A stretch of DNA of 64,000 nucleotides from Anaerococcus vaginimassiliensis (GCF_900626155.1 NZ_LR130844.1:992277-1056276); one strand, 5' to 3'. Positions 1 to 8,469 are shown, numbered from the stretch's first letter. The notes: a model not told the origin generated them from the letters alone. Program-made: numbers and translations.

Positions 1-147
1 AAAGAAATACTATCAAACCTCGATAAATTGCAAGAAAAAAAGAACACCCTTATGCTAGAGTATTCTTTGAATAAAGAACAATTTTCTGACCTTGTTCAAT
101 ATAGGAAAAACTATGAAAATTATTATGGAAAGGAAGTTGAGAGATAA
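1..147 (+). pseudogene. relaxase-like C-terminal fragment (copy 1, cut by window start)
   Basis: An open frame enters from the left edge and stops with TAA at 145-147, giving 48 residues rich in Lys and Glu that include NYENYYGKEVER at the end. The same sequence recurs at 11,158-11,304 with two added stop codons. The charged, helical, Tyr-rich tail resembles the C-terminal region of relaxase/mobilisation proteins of Firmicute conjugative elements. That family call is inference from style rather than a catalytic motif, because the nuclease domain would lie outside the window. The gene may be intact upstream; only its end is seen. Confidence 0.4.
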
Positions 148-221
148 AAAGATATAAGCGCATAAGCCTATAGCTTTTTTAAGATTATTTACAAAATTTT
201 ACTATAAACTTATTATCTTAC

Positions 222-479
222 TTAAAGAAATCCTACTAGATGACTAGCAAACATCACTATAGGAAGTAAAAAAATCAAAAGTAGATTCAATACTATAAAT
301 AATCTGCCCTTTTCCTTTACCCCAAATGTTAAACCTATTAGTCCAATAATTGGGCAGACAAACATTAAAGTGAGTCTAGTTTGTTTAAGACTTGTATAGC
401 TTTCAAATATTTCTACTGTAAGTAGGTAAGAAATAACAAATATTACTAGTCCAAGTAGAAATATCTTCTTGCTTAATTT
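222..479 (-). pseudogene. small membrane protein remnant, start codon lost
   Basis: Reading leftwards from 479 there are 85 codons to a TAA at 222-224. They encode a hydrophobic protein with about three membrane segments (for example LLGLVIFVISYLL near the N-terminus and LNLLLIFLLPIVMF near the C-terminus). No ATG, GTG or TTG lies at the expected position. A TAG immediately precedes the first Lys codon, although a GAGGAG ribosome site sits a few bases upstream. It follows the FtsX-like permease remnant on the same strand and was probably the last gene of that ABC operon. Function unknown. Confidence 0.45.
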
Positions 480-510
480 CTATTTAATAAATACTCCTCT
501 TTCTTTGAAA

Positions 511-1240
511 TTATTCTGTTCTAATCAAATCAATTGTTGGTCTGTCTAAAATTCTCTTTAAAGAAAAATTATAGATTAGTAAGTTGATTGCGTAAACCAC
601 AATAGAAAATCCAAGAAATAATTTATAGTCATAATATCTTATTAATATATTCAGACTTAAATTAGGAGCTATACGAGATATTACAATCATGACTCCTAAT
701 GTGGTTATTCCCGCAACAATAAATGATTTTATTTGCTCTCCTATAAACTCTTTTCGATAAATATTCTTTAACTCATCTACGTCCATACCGCATGAATAAA
801 GGCTGCCAATTTCCTTCTTTCTACTCATAAGACTTAAATTAATGGATGAATAACCATTTGTCACATTAAGAATAAAAATAATGAAAGCCATCGCAAATTC
901 GACTTTCTTTAAAGATTCTAGATCACTTTTTCGATTCATTTCAATATCTGCTTTTGTGTTAATATCGTACTTTTCATTTGGCATTATCGATTCTCTTATC
1001 TTATTATCCAAATAATCCTTTACATTTCTCATCTCCGAGTCTTTTACATTCATATTTAATACATACGGAGCATTAATAAGTTCTTCATCTTTTGACTCAT
1101 CCATAAGGATGCACACATAATACCAATGTATTCTCCTTCATTTACGTCAAAGCTATATCATCAACGGTGCTGCTGATATTTCCCTTATTTCCATAATATT
1201 TTTTCAATATGATGAACTTTTAATATTGTTTTAATTTTCT
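511..1240 (-). pseudogene. ABC transporter collapsed by deletion: ATPase N-terminus joined to FtsX-type permease C-terminus
   Basis: The open part (511-1116, 201 aa) is the C-terminal half of an FtsX/MacB-type permease: a periplasmic stretch, then three membrane segments, with the typical SRKKEIGSLYSCGMD loop and an ending like other FtsX proteins (RPTIDLIRTE). Just upstream on the same strand (about 1117-1240), pieces in three frames read ILKVHHIEK, YYGNKGNISSTVDDIA and DVNEGEYIGIM. These are the N-terminus of a BceA-like ATPase up to the base before its Walker A. The middle (rest of the ATPase and first half of the permease) is gone. Interpretation: an internal deletion plus frameshifts in an antimicrobial-peptide-type ABC operon. 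Confidence 0.6.
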
Positions 1241-1246
1241 GCCTAC

Positions 1247-2005
1247 TTATACAATAGTGGTAATGTACCCGATCAAGGCCAGTATCCACAAATGAGCCGG
1301 ATAGAATATATAGAAGAAATATTTGCTGAATTTTGTTTTTGGTCCCTGTTCTCCATTATATAAATACATAAATGGTAATGCTGTGAAAACCAACCAGTCA
1401 CTGTTGAACATCATCATCTTTATGGTTGTGTCCATAGATGGATAAATCTCAAAAGTTAGAATGAACAGCAATACAGACAACACACAAATAGCAATATTTC
1501 GAATGTTTACTTTATTACGCAAAAAATAACAAATGAGCATAAATGGAACGACAGCCTGGCTGCCTTCATATGCTAGGCATGCATAAACAGTAATCGGAAC
1601 TGCAACCAGAATACGCAATGCTAATATTACTTTCGAACTGATCTTGTCACTTTTTACAGGATAGCACCATACGTTTAATGCAAGCACTCCCATCGCCAAT
1701 GTAAAGAAAATATTATTGTCAATTGTCAGGGAATCTACATTTAACAGATGGTTCACTCCAAAGTTACCCGCAAACATAATGCCTGCCCACAAGAACAGAC
1801 GCCCATTATATTTCAACCTGCTTCGGGTATGAAGAAAGCCTTCAACTGCCATGTAAGCAAAAAATGGTGCAACACATCTTGTTATGACATGAAAGCTTTC
1901 TGCCCACCATGGTGGTAAAAGTCCCGGAATATGATCTAAATGATCAAGAACCATAAGCATTGCCATAAATAGTTTCAATTGAAATCCATTAAACCTTTTC
2001 ATCAT
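1247..2005 (-). CDS. TraX family membrane protein
   Basis: A 252-residue integral membrane protein with about seven hydrophobic segments. The N-terminus (FNGFQLKLFMAMLMVLDHLDHI, then VITRCVAPFFAYMAVEGF) matches the TraX family. TraX was named for N-acetylation of F-pilin, but most Firmicute members lie in mobile or surface-polysaccharide contexts and their substrate is unknown. The ribosome site AGGGGGAT sits immediately before two consecutive ATGs, so the start may be the second ATG at 2002. The gene looks intact although its neighbours are broken, and its base composition appears less AT-rich than theirs. It stands alone. Confidence 0.8.
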   Translation of the reverse strand: MMKRFNGFQLKLFMAMLMVLDHLDHIPGLLPPWWAESFHVITRCVAPFFAYMAVEGFLHTRSRLKYNGRLFLWAGIMFAGNFGVNHLLNVDSLTIDNNIFFTLAMGVLALNVWCYPVKSDKISSKVILALRILVAVPITVYACLAYEGSQAVVPFMLICYFLRNKVNIRNIAICVLSVLLFILTFEIYPSMDTTIKMMMFNSDWLVFTALPFMYLYNGEQGPKTKFSKYFFYIFYPAHLWILALIGYITTIV

Positions 2006-2200
2006 ATCCCCCTAGCTTGATAGTTTTAAAATCATAAGAATACAAAAAATCTATATCGAAAGAAGGATGATAAATTTCACTTTCTTCCATATCTTTCTCC
2101 AATTCTATATTTACCTTTTTAAATATATAGATTATCCACCTAATTATAGCATATAACACAGATTCCTTTCAATCGTATGATTTACCGCGTTAAACTGAGC

Positions 2201-2229
2201 AAAAAAATAAAGGCAGTCCGAAGACTGCC
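2201..2229 (-). terminator. intrinsic terminator of the SSB-like remnant
   Basis: On the minus strand GGCAGTC-TTCG-GACTGCC forms a 7-bp GC-rich stem closed by a UUCG tetraloop and is followed by a T-rich run. It lies 5 bp after the stop of the SSB-like pseudogene at 2235. Confidence 0.75.
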
Positions 2230-2234
2230 GATAT

Positions 2235-2563
2235 TTATCTTTCTGCACCTTTGCTATGGTCTTTCTTAGTTGACTTAGTTTTGTCATCTGTCTTAAAGCT
2301 TTTTATTTGCCCTAATATGGACTTTTTATCCTTCTCTTGACTCTTTACTTGTTCTTTTGCTTTTAAGGGCTTAGAAGACAAAATACGGACATTCTTATGT
2401 TCTTTCCCTTTGTTATCAATTCTTGTTTTTACTTGACCAAATATTTTAACAAAATCTCCTTACTTTAGGTTCTGTAGATCTTTTGTCTTATATACATAGA
2501 ATGGATAATTACCATGTAATATATTTAGATTTAAACCCTCTAAGCAAAAAGTAAAAATGAACT
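2235..2563 (-). pseudogene. SSB-like / conjugation-associated protein, C-terminal portion with in-frame stop
   Basis: Reading leftwards from about 2563: FTFCLEGLNLNILHG, then NYPFYVYKTKDLQNLK, a TAA, then GDFVKIFGQVKTRIDNKGKE and a lysine-rich tail ending SKGAER with a stop at 2235. The pattern of an OB-fold strand pair followed by a basic, low-complexity tail resembles single-strand DNA-binding proteins of integrative elements. The TAA stands where a Glu (GAA) would be expected. A complementary N-terminal piece lies on the opposite strand at 2697-2813. Family assignment is tentative. Confidence 0.4.
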
Positions 2564-2639
2564 AAATTCGAAGTGACATTAATTTGAAAACTTGATAAAC
2601 AAGCTTAAGAGATATTATATTAAAACGATATTTCTCCGG

Positions 2640-2790
2640 TACTGGGACTGGGACGGGACTAAAAATTTGAAAACGTCCTGTAATTAGGTGGATTTAGTGA
2701 TAATAGAAAAAATAGAATCTAGTATTTTGAATGGTTTGGGATATATCGGACGTTTGGAAAAGAAGAATGGGAGTAAAACTATTTTTAACT
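2640..2790 (+). repeat. diverged direct repeat, copy A
   Basis: About 150 bp, opening TACTGGGACTGGGACGGGAC, that recurs at 8,470-8,616 in the same orientation with scattered substitutions. Conserved blocks include GACGGGACTAAAAAT, TAATTAGGTGG and CTTGGAAAAGAA. The second half of copy A is the start of a short SSB-like frame. Confidence 0.7.
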
Positions 2791-2813
2791 TAGTAACTGT
2801 AACTAACAAATAG
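2697..2813 (+). pseudogene. SSB-like N-terminal fragment (38 codons)
   Basis: GTG start 5 bases after AGGTGG. The product contains LNGLGYIGRLEKKNGSKTIF followed by NLVTVTNK and a TAG. The GYIGRL...FNLVTV pattern is how SSB proteins begin (compare the ILIGRLT...NFTLAVN pattern of the family). It ends after the first two strands, so it cannot be a functional SSB. Its missing half resembles the fragment on the minus strand at 2235-2563. Confidence 0.4.
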
Positions 2814-2954
2814 CTATATTAGTATAAAGGAAATTTGGATAGCTAACCAAATTTCTATTTAAGTATATATTGCTTTGGGTTAAGCTTTAAATAGTATTGA
2901 TGAAACTTGAGAAAATACTTATTTATAAGTATAATAATAATCATGTATATATTT

Positions 2955-2984
2955 AAAAGATGAGGGCATTCTCATCTTTTTTTA
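2955..2984 (+). terminator. intrinsic terminator
   Basis: AAAGATGAG-GGCATT-CTCATCTTT forms a 9-bp stem followed by seven T residues. No intact gene precedes it. It probably served the SSB-like remnant or whatever was lost between 2,814 and 2,955. The rest of 2,814-3,165 is very AT-rich and shows nothing else. Confidence 0.75.
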
Positions 2985-3165
2985 TCATAATTTAATGATA
3001 AGGTTAAATGAATAAGAATAATTATATATAATAATATAGTGATATAAATTAATATTCAATATGGAGATTAAGTAATACATGAAAATAATAATATTATATA
3101 TGTGATTAAACTTGATGATTCGTATATTATAATAGGAACTAATTTAAGGAGAAATTATTAGTAAT

Positions 3166-3684
3166 ATGGAACAACTAACCAATGAAAATCTAGCAACTAT
3201 GGCGATGTCATTAGCTAATCTAGCAGTAAAGGGCACTGCATCTGCTGTTAATAAAAAAATAAAAGCGATTCGAGAAGAAAAGAATATAGATAATTTGCGC
3301 GCAACATATGATGAAATTACAAATGAAATATTATTAGAGAGAGAAGAAGCAGTAAGGATAGCGCAAGCATACAAATCGGAAATTGATAGAATACAAATTA
3401 AAGATGAAGATATTGAACACCTACACAAAACTGTTGAAAAAATATTAGAAATAATTAATAAATCTCAAATGAAAGAAGCAGAAAAAGAAGGAGAAGAGGC
3501 AATACAAAAAGCAAGAGAAACAGCAGAGAGTTTAAATCAAATAAAAGATTTAATTAGTGTAGATACTTTAAAGACTATGCAACTATTAGGTTTTAATTAT
3601 AAAGCTGCAATCGGAGACCCACTTACACAATTATGTGCTCTTTCTATTCTAAACTGGGGCTCAAGTAATAATATAGAACAATAA
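3166..3684 (+). CDS. uncharacterised coiled-coil protein
   Basis: 172 residues with no signal peptide or membrane segment. Residues 1-30 form an alanine-rich helix (NLATMAMSLANLAVKGTASA), followed by a long, highly charged helical stretch (about 30-130) with Glu/Lys heptad character. The C-terminus is shorter and more hydrophobic (LKTMQLLGFNYKAAIGDP). I do not recognise a family. AAGGAG lies about 13 bases before the ATG, slightly long. It sits alone among mobile-element remnants downstream of a terminator. It appears intact and may be a cargo gene of the decayed element, possibly defence-related, but nothing in the sequence shows that. Confidence 0.6.
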   Translation: MEQLTNENLATMAMSLANLAVKGTASAVNKKIKAIREEKNIDNLRATYDEITNEILLEREEAVRIAQAYKSEIDRIQIKDEDIEHLHKTVEKILEIINKSQMKEAEKEGEEAIQKARETAESLNQIKDLISVDTLKTMQLLGFNYKAAIGDPLTQLCALSILNWGSSNNIEQ

Positions 3685-3759
3685 TAAAAAGTGTAAATAA
3701 TGAATAATACTAATTTGTGCATTTTAGAACTAAGTTAGTATGTATAAAGAGGTAAAAAT

Positions 3760-4374
3760 TTGCTAGATAAAAAAGGATTCGACTTATGGGCTTATGATTA
3801 TGATACAATTGTTGGGTTACCTGATGATGATAATACCTATACCTTTGCGGGATATAAACTGATTTTAAATAAGGTTTATAATGAAGTGCTTGATTTGTAT
3901 AGCAAAAATATTTTAGATATAGGATATAGTGCAGAGACAATTACAATCAAGCTTTATGAAAAATGAATAGAAGTTTACGAACAAGATTTTTCCAAAGGAA
4001 TGCTTAACATTGCCCAAGCAAAGATGTTAAAAGCAAATCTTTATTTAAAAGATATTTCAGAAGATTTACGTGAGTCCTTAAAAGAAGGACAATATGATGC
4101 TATTATTGCGACTTACTCTCTACACCACTTAGAAGATAAAAATAAGATATCACTCCTAAAGTCATTGTTACCATTATTAGTGGATGGAGGAAAGATTTTT
4201 ATTGGATATGTAGCCTTTGAAACTCGTAAAGAACTAGAGCATTGTAAGCAAGAAGCAGGTACATATCGGTATAGTGATGAAAATTATTTTGTTTATGATT
4301 AGATTTAAAGAAATCTTTCAAATGCCGATTTTGAGAAACTTTCACATTGTTTAGGCATAATCACACTTTCATAA
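3760..4374 (+). pseudogene. class I SAM-dependent methyltransferase, inactivated
   Basis: A TTG start behind GAGGT opens a frame MLDKKGFDLWAYDYD that reads as a small methyltransferase of the UbiE/tellurite-type superfamily. Motif I is damaged: ILDIGYSAETIT where DIGFGTG would be expected. There is an in-frame TGA at 3964-3966, and the frame then continues as QDFSKGML, YDAIIATYSLHHL (motif II/III) and LLPLLVDGGKIFIGYVAF. After FVYD a TAG at 4300-4302 ends that frame. The next frame then carries the true tail (SNADFEKLSHCLGII) to a TAA at 4372-4374. One nonsense change, one frameshift and a lost glycine loop make it non-functional. Confidence 0.7.
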
Positions 4375-4440
4375 TGATATATTAAATTTTATAATTGAGA
4401 TTTATCCACAAAATTGTCTAATCAATAGGAGGAACTAAAA

Positions 4441-4902
4441 TTGCTAAAAATTATTATATTACTAATGTTTATAGTCCCAACAATCTATAATTTCATAAGC
4501 CATAGAAATAATATAATAAACATAAAAATGAAACCGATATTTGAATTTATATTAGCTATATTTGCTTTACTTGCTAGTGGTTTGTGCTATAAGCTTGATA
4601 ATACGGTCTTAGGAAATGCAATTGCTATCACAGCAGTATTATTGATATATACCGTAATGTTCTTTACGGGTATCAGAAAAGATGGCTTCAATATTTTCTT
4701 AGGATCGAGTTCAATTTTAAAATTTGTTAGTTTTGATAAGGTAAAGGGTGTTGGCATTAAGTCAAATAAAAATAATGACCTAAAATTGACAATAAGGGCG
4801 TATGGCAATACTTATAGTCAAACATATGACTTAAAATATAAAGATTTTATTATAAAAATATTGAAAGAAAAACTAAGCAAAAAACAAATATTTGCACAAT
4901 AA
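4441..4902 (+). CDS. small membrane protein of unknown function
   Basis: 153 residues from a TTG start preceded by AGGAGGA. Three hydrophobic segments occur in the first 85 residues (about 2-18, 32-52, 57-78), followed by a soluble C-terminal half with strand-like sequence (FVSFDKVKGVGIKSNKNN). This layout, membrane segments then a small PH-like beta domain, is seen in many Firmicute accessory proteins (DUF5673-like), but I cannot assign a family with confidence. It lies between a methyltransferase pseudogene and the ABC-F leader, with no shared operon evident. Confidence 0.55.
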   Translation: MLKIIILLMFIVPTIYNFISHRNNIINIKMKPIFEFILAIFALLASGLCYKLDNTVLGNAIAITAVLLIYTVMFFTGIRKDGFNIFLGSSSILKFVSFDKVKGVGIKSNKNNDLKLTIRAYGNTYSQTYDLKYKDFIIKILKEKLSKKQIFAQ

Positions 4903-4938
4903 AATAAGAGTAGTATATTATCATCAACAAATACATAC

Positions 4939-5125
4939 GGAGGTAAATTTATAGTGATTTTATAAGCAATATGGAAATTTTGATACTATTTTTAGCCTAT
5001 TTAGGCTAGTTTTAGTATGCCATGTTGTGAATAAGATTGCTTTGTTTACGCGAGGAGAAGGTCTATTCACTTATGTGAGTAGGCCTTTTTTGTATTTTAT
5101 TTTTGATATGGCATACATCCTTAAG
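4939..5125 (+). promoter_or_regulatory. attenuator-type leader of the ABC-F gene
   Basis: Upstream of the ABC-F gene lie: a GGAGGT site; a possible 12-codon leader peptide (ATG at 4971, MEILILFLAYLG, stop at 5007-5009) with a compact hairpin inside it (AGCCTA/TAGGCT, 4994-5007); a strong terminator hairpin (5058-5092); and a perfect 9-base complementarity between 5015-5023 (GTATGCCAT) and 5108-5116 (ATGGCATAC) that spans the terminator. This layout is typical of ribosome-stalling attenuators of antibiotic-resistance ABC-F genes. Translation of the leader peptide is inferred, as it has no close ribosome site of its own. Confidence 0.55.
5058..5092 (+). terminator. conditional terminator in the ABC-F leader
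   Basis: AAGGTCTATTCAC-TTAT-GTGAGTAGGCCTT forms a 13-position stem with a G-U pair and is followed by six T residues, 42 bp before the ABC-F start codon. Its position between a leader and its gene suggests readthrough control rather than gene-end termination. Confidence 0.7.
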
Positions 5126-5133
5126 GAGGATTT

Positions 5134-6657
5134 ATGTTAGAGATAAGAGATTTAACTATAAAATTAATAGAAGATGATAGGATAATTCTAAAGGATTTTG
5201 ATTTTACATTAAACGATGGTGATAAGGTAGGTCTTATAGGTGAGGAAGGTAATGGGAAGTCTATACTCATAAAATCAATTGTTAATATAGATGATGTAAA
5301 AAATTACTGTGATGTTAGTGGAAAAATATATCTGGGAAATGAAATAGTTGGGTATTTACCGCAAAGTTTAGATGAAGAATATTTTGATTTGACAGCTAAT
5401 GAATATCTCTTTAGTAAAGTAGATGTAGGGCTTATAGACTATAACAAACTTTATAAATACCTAGCAGACTTTAACTTATCAGCTGATATTTTATCAAATG
5501 ATATAAAAATGAGAGAGCTTTCTGGTGGTGAGAAAATAAAGTTTATTTTAGTAGTTGAACTATTAAAAAATCCAACTATTTTCCTATTTGATGAGCCTAG
5601 TAATGACCTTGATTATGAATCGTTATCTTGGCTTGAAAGTTTTATGAAATGTTTAGAAATTCCCTATATCTTTGTATCACACGATACAAATTTACTTTCA
5701 AATATATCAAATAGGATAATACACCTAGAACAAGTTAGAAGAAGGAGTGAGGCTAAACATACAGTATCTAATAATACTTACGATGAATATATAAGAAAAA
5801 GACAAAACTTTATAGATTCGGAAACAAATAGAGCCTGCAAGGAAAGAGAAGAATTTGATAAAAAAATATACAGATATAAGAGAGTCCACGATGCAGTCCA
5901 GCATGACATTAGAGCTACAAAAAATGATGTGGAAGGTAGGTTGCTAAAGGAGAAAATGCATACTGTAAAATCTATTGGAAGAAGACTAGAAAAAGAGGAA
6001 GCAAAGCTTACAAAAATACCTGATTATGAAGCTCCTATAGATATTTTCTTTGATAATAGTATAAAAGTAGCTAATAGCAAGCAAATCCTAGACTACAAAT
6101 TAGATAGTCTAAGGGCTGGGGATAAGGTCTTAGCTAAGGATATAAATTTAAAAATAATAGGTCCTGAAAAGATATGTATCATTGGCAAAAATGGAGCTGG
6201 CAAGACTACACTATTGAAAAAATTAAAAGATCAATGTCAAAATTTAAATCTTAAAGTAGGATATATGCCGCAGTCTTACTTTGAATATGAGAAAAAAGAT
6301 ATAAATGCTATAGAATATATATCTGATTCATTTATAAAAGATAATCATACCAAAGCCTCAAATCTTCTAGCTAGCCTAAACTTTAAAAGAGAAGAAATGT
6401 ATAGAAATATATCAGATCTATCTGGAGGACAAAAAGCAAAACTATTTTTCTCTAAAATGAATTTAGATAAGGCAGAAGTTCTAGTCCTAGACGAACCAAC
6501 TAGAAACCTATCACCCCTATCTAAACCTGAGATAAACAAAGCTCTAAGAGATTATAAGGGAGCGATAATTGCCGTTTCTCATGATAAGGATTTTATAGAT
6601 AAAGTTTTTGATAAGGTCTATGAATTAGGTCCTTTTGGACTAAAAAGAGTCAAGTAA
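5134..6657 (+). CDS. ABC-F ribosome-protection ATPase (antibiotic resistance type)
   Basis: 507 residues with two ABC domains and no membrane segment. Domain 1 has Walker A GEEGNGKS (36-43), signature LSGGE (129-133) and Walker B LFDEPSNDLD (151-160). A charged helical linker (about 200-300) follows. Domain 2 has GKNGAGKT (351-358), LSGGQ (429-433) and LVLDEPTRNLSP (450-461). The DEPTRNLSP version of the second Walker B and the length fit the Lsa-like group of antibiotic-resistance ABC-F proteins, which dislodge lincosamides, pleuromutilins or streptogramins from the 50S subunit. The exact drug range cannot be read from sequence. The attenuator-like leader supports drug-induced expression. 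Ribosome site AAGGAGG, ATG start. Confidence 0.8.
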   Translation: MLEIRDLTIKLIEDDRIILKDFDFTLNDGDKVGLIGEEGNGKSILIKSIVNIDDVKNYCDVSGKIYLGNEIVGYLPQSLDEEYFDLTANEYLFSKVDVGLIDYNKLYKYLADFNLSADILSNDIKMRELSGGEKIKFILVVELLKNPTIFLFDEPSNDLDYESLSWLESFMKCLEIPYIFVSHDTNLLSNISNRIIHLEQVRRRSEAKHTVSNNTYDEYIRKRQNFIDSETNRACKEREEFDKKIYRYKRVHDAVQHDIRATKNDVEGRLLKEKMHTVKSIGRRLEKEEAKLTKIPDYEAPIDIFFDNSIKVANSKQILDYKLDSLRAGDKVLAKDINLKIIGPEKICIIGKNGAGKTTLLKKLKDQCQNLNLKVGYMPQSYFEYEKKDINAIEYISDSFIKDNHTKASNLLASLNFKREEMYRNISDLSGGQKAKLFFSKMNLDKAEVLVLDEPTRNLSPLSKPEINKALRDYKGAIIAVSHDKDFIDKVFDKVYELGPFGLKRVK

Positions 6658-7236
6658 TCACTTTGATTATTTGTATTTAGCAACAATATGATTGAGCAAA
6701 TCTGTCTTTAACAAGTATAGCAAGTAAAATAATATTAGAAAAAATAGAGATTTATCAAGCAAACTGTGTTTCTTGATACCTAAATATATAGATGAAGGAG
6801 GATGGTAATTAGATTCTCGAAATCCTTAGAATCCACTACAGGTATTCTGTGAGAAATAAAATCAAAGATCAAGTGTCCTGAAAATATCTTTAATGTGATT
6901 GATATGAGTATTTCTACTAACTATTATATATCCTGGCTGAAGTGGATGTGGGAAAATAACTTATAAAATTCTATAGAATTAGGCTCGGCATAAAAGATCT
7001 TAATCTAACAAATATTTACTTAAGCTCCAGATATCTAGCATGAAGTGCGAAGATAGATGGATGGCTGCCCTTCTGATTCGCTAATGGGATTGAAAATTAC
7101 TTAGTATTTTCAAGAATGATGGTGACCTGCTCAAAGGGAGAGAATGAAAAATGGCTACTGGTACTCAAATGGTACTTGAAGTAAAAAAGAATAAATTAAA
7201 TAATAGTTCCAAGTGGTTTACATTTGAAAGAAAAAC
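6658..7236. other. gene-free stretch, decayed sequence
   Basis: Nearly 600 bp without a usable frame. Short pieces look like former coding DNA, for example a frame around 7,140-7,190 with NGYWYSNGT, which faintly recalls cell-wall-binding repeats, but stops interrupt every frame. I see no hairpin, repeat or RNA motif here that I can name. Confidence 0.3.
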
Positions 7237-7267
7237 AAAGACCGTGGTTTAAAACTGCGGTCTTTTT
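7237..7267 (+). terminator. intrinsic terminator
   Basis: AAAGACCG and CGGTCTTT pair around an inner GTGGTTT/AAACTGC helix with two G-U pairs, then a T run. It ends the decayed stretch at 6,658-7,236 and isolates the MerR gene from upstream transcription. Confidence 0.75.
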
Positions 7268-7441
7268 ACGTGTATATATTTTTACATAACTTAGCAAACA
7301 AGTAAATTATGCGAAAATAAATTGTCGGTTCGGGTGTCGGTTTGAATAAGATTTATCAAAAAGAAAATAAGCACTTTAGAAAAATGTTTAGGCACTGTTT
7401 TAGTTTATAGATAAGTGGGAATTTTATATAGTGTATAGGGC

Positions 7442-7472
7442 TTGACCTGCCCCTTGGGGATCGTGTTATCCT
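7442..7472 (+). promoter_or_regulatory. MerR-type promoter with 19-bp spacer and dyad
   Basis: TTGACC (7442-7447) and TATCCT (7467-7472) are 19 bp apart, and the spacer holds the dyad CCCC-TT-GGGG (7450-7459). An over-long spacer with a central palindrome is the hallmark of promoters activated by MerR regulators through DNA untwisting. It directly precedes the merR-family gene, implying autoregulation. Confidence 0.6.
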
Positions 7473-7494
7473 TTAATCAAAGGAGGTATAAACC

Positions 7495-8346
7495 ATGTTA
7501 AGAAGTGAAATTCAAAAAGAAACTGGTCTAACTAGGAAGGCAATTGAGTATTATGAGGATAAAGGACTTATCAATCCTCAGAAATCTGAGAATGGTTATA
7601 GAGACTATAGTATAAAGGATTTAGAAATTCTGAAAAAGGTATCTATATTTAGAAAATTGGGAATGAGTATCTCAGATATTTATCAGTGTATATCGTCAGG
7701 TGGAGATAGCCTGTCTACTGTTTTAAGGGAAAAACAACATCAATTGGACCTTGATGAAAAAAGGAAAGCAATACTAGAAATGATTGTTAAAGGTGAAAGC
7801 GATGAACTAATCAATGAGAAAGTTTCAATGCTTGAGGTGGAAGAAACTATCTATGAAAAACTAGAAATTGCTTTTCCAGGATATTTTGGACAAATGTTAT
7901 TTGCTGCCTATCAACCATTTTTGAATGAACCATTAGAAGATGATGGCATGGATTCCTTTTACGAATATATATATTATCTTGATAGGCTTCCTTCGTTTGA
8001 ATTAACTGAAGAAGAGAAAAAATATATTGAGAAGATTAGCTCATCCTTTGATATGAAAATCCTAAAGGAAATAAACCAGGCAAAACTTGATGCTATAGAG
8101 GGTTTTGAAAATTGGATGAAAGATAATGAATATGTAATTTCTTCATATGAAAGCTATAAAAATAGTGAAGAGTATCAAAATAGCTTGATGAAACAGATTC
8201 AGGATAAGCTTAAAAACTTTATGAAAGAAAATCAATATCATGAAATAGCAATTCCACTTATTAGAAAATTTAGCAAGAGCTATGATGATTACTATAAGAA
8301 GCTCATAAAGGCAAATGAACAGTATCTAAATAATAAATATCAATAA
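7495..8346 (+). CDS. MerR-family transcriptional regulator
   Basis: 283 residues. The N-terminal winged helix is clear (residues 1-70: EIQKETGLTRKAIEYYEDKG, then YRDYSIKDLEILKKVSIFRK), followed by the usual dimerisation helix (about 75-110). The C-terminal 170 residues are acidic and helical and lack the cysteines of metal sensors, so a small-molecule or drug ligand is more likely. It has its own ribosome site AAAGGAGG and a MerR-type promoter. No transporter or enzyme gene follows on the same strand, so its target outside its own promoter is unknown; a lost neighbour is possible given the decay around it. Confidence 0.8.
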   Translation: MLRSEIQKETGLTRKAIEYYEDKGLINPQKSENGYRDYSIKDLEILKKVSIFRKLGMSISDIYQCISSGGDSLSTVLREKQHQLDLDEKRKAILEMIVKGESDELINEKVSMLEVEETIYEKLEIAFPGYFGQMLFAAYQPFLNEPLEDDGMDSFYEYIYYLDRLPSFELTEEEKKYIEKISSSFDMKILKEINQAKLDAIEGFENWMKDNEYVISSYESYKNSEEYQNSLMKQIQDKLKNFMKENQYHEIAIPLIRKFSKSYDDYYKKLIKANEQYLNNKYQ

Positions 8347-8355
8347 TCATAGGTA

Positions 8356-8387
8356 ATCACTTACTTGTACTTAGTAGGTGATTTTTC
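8356..8387 (+). terminator. intrinsic terminator of the merR-family gene
   Basis: ATCACTTACT-TGTACTT-AGTAGGTGAT forms a 10-position stem (one G-U) followed by TTTTT, 9 bp after the stop codon. Confidence 0.8.
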
Positions 8388-8469
8388 TATGCCCAAATGT
8401 AAAGAGTTTCAGGGTCAAGATAAATAGTTTAATTGTATCAAATATGGTTGGAAACTAGGCCTAGGTTGA

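Noticed and set aside
2636-2700. GGGACTGGGACGGGACT repeat considered as the start of a CRISPR or iteron array
   Set aside because: Only three short imperfect units occur, spaced 6 bp apart without spacers. The unit is part of a longer dispersed repeat pair.
6658-7236. Group II intron or structural RNA in the gene-free stretch
   Set aside because: I could not find a domain V-like hairpin or any conserved core motif; the few G-rich pieces do not pair convincingly.
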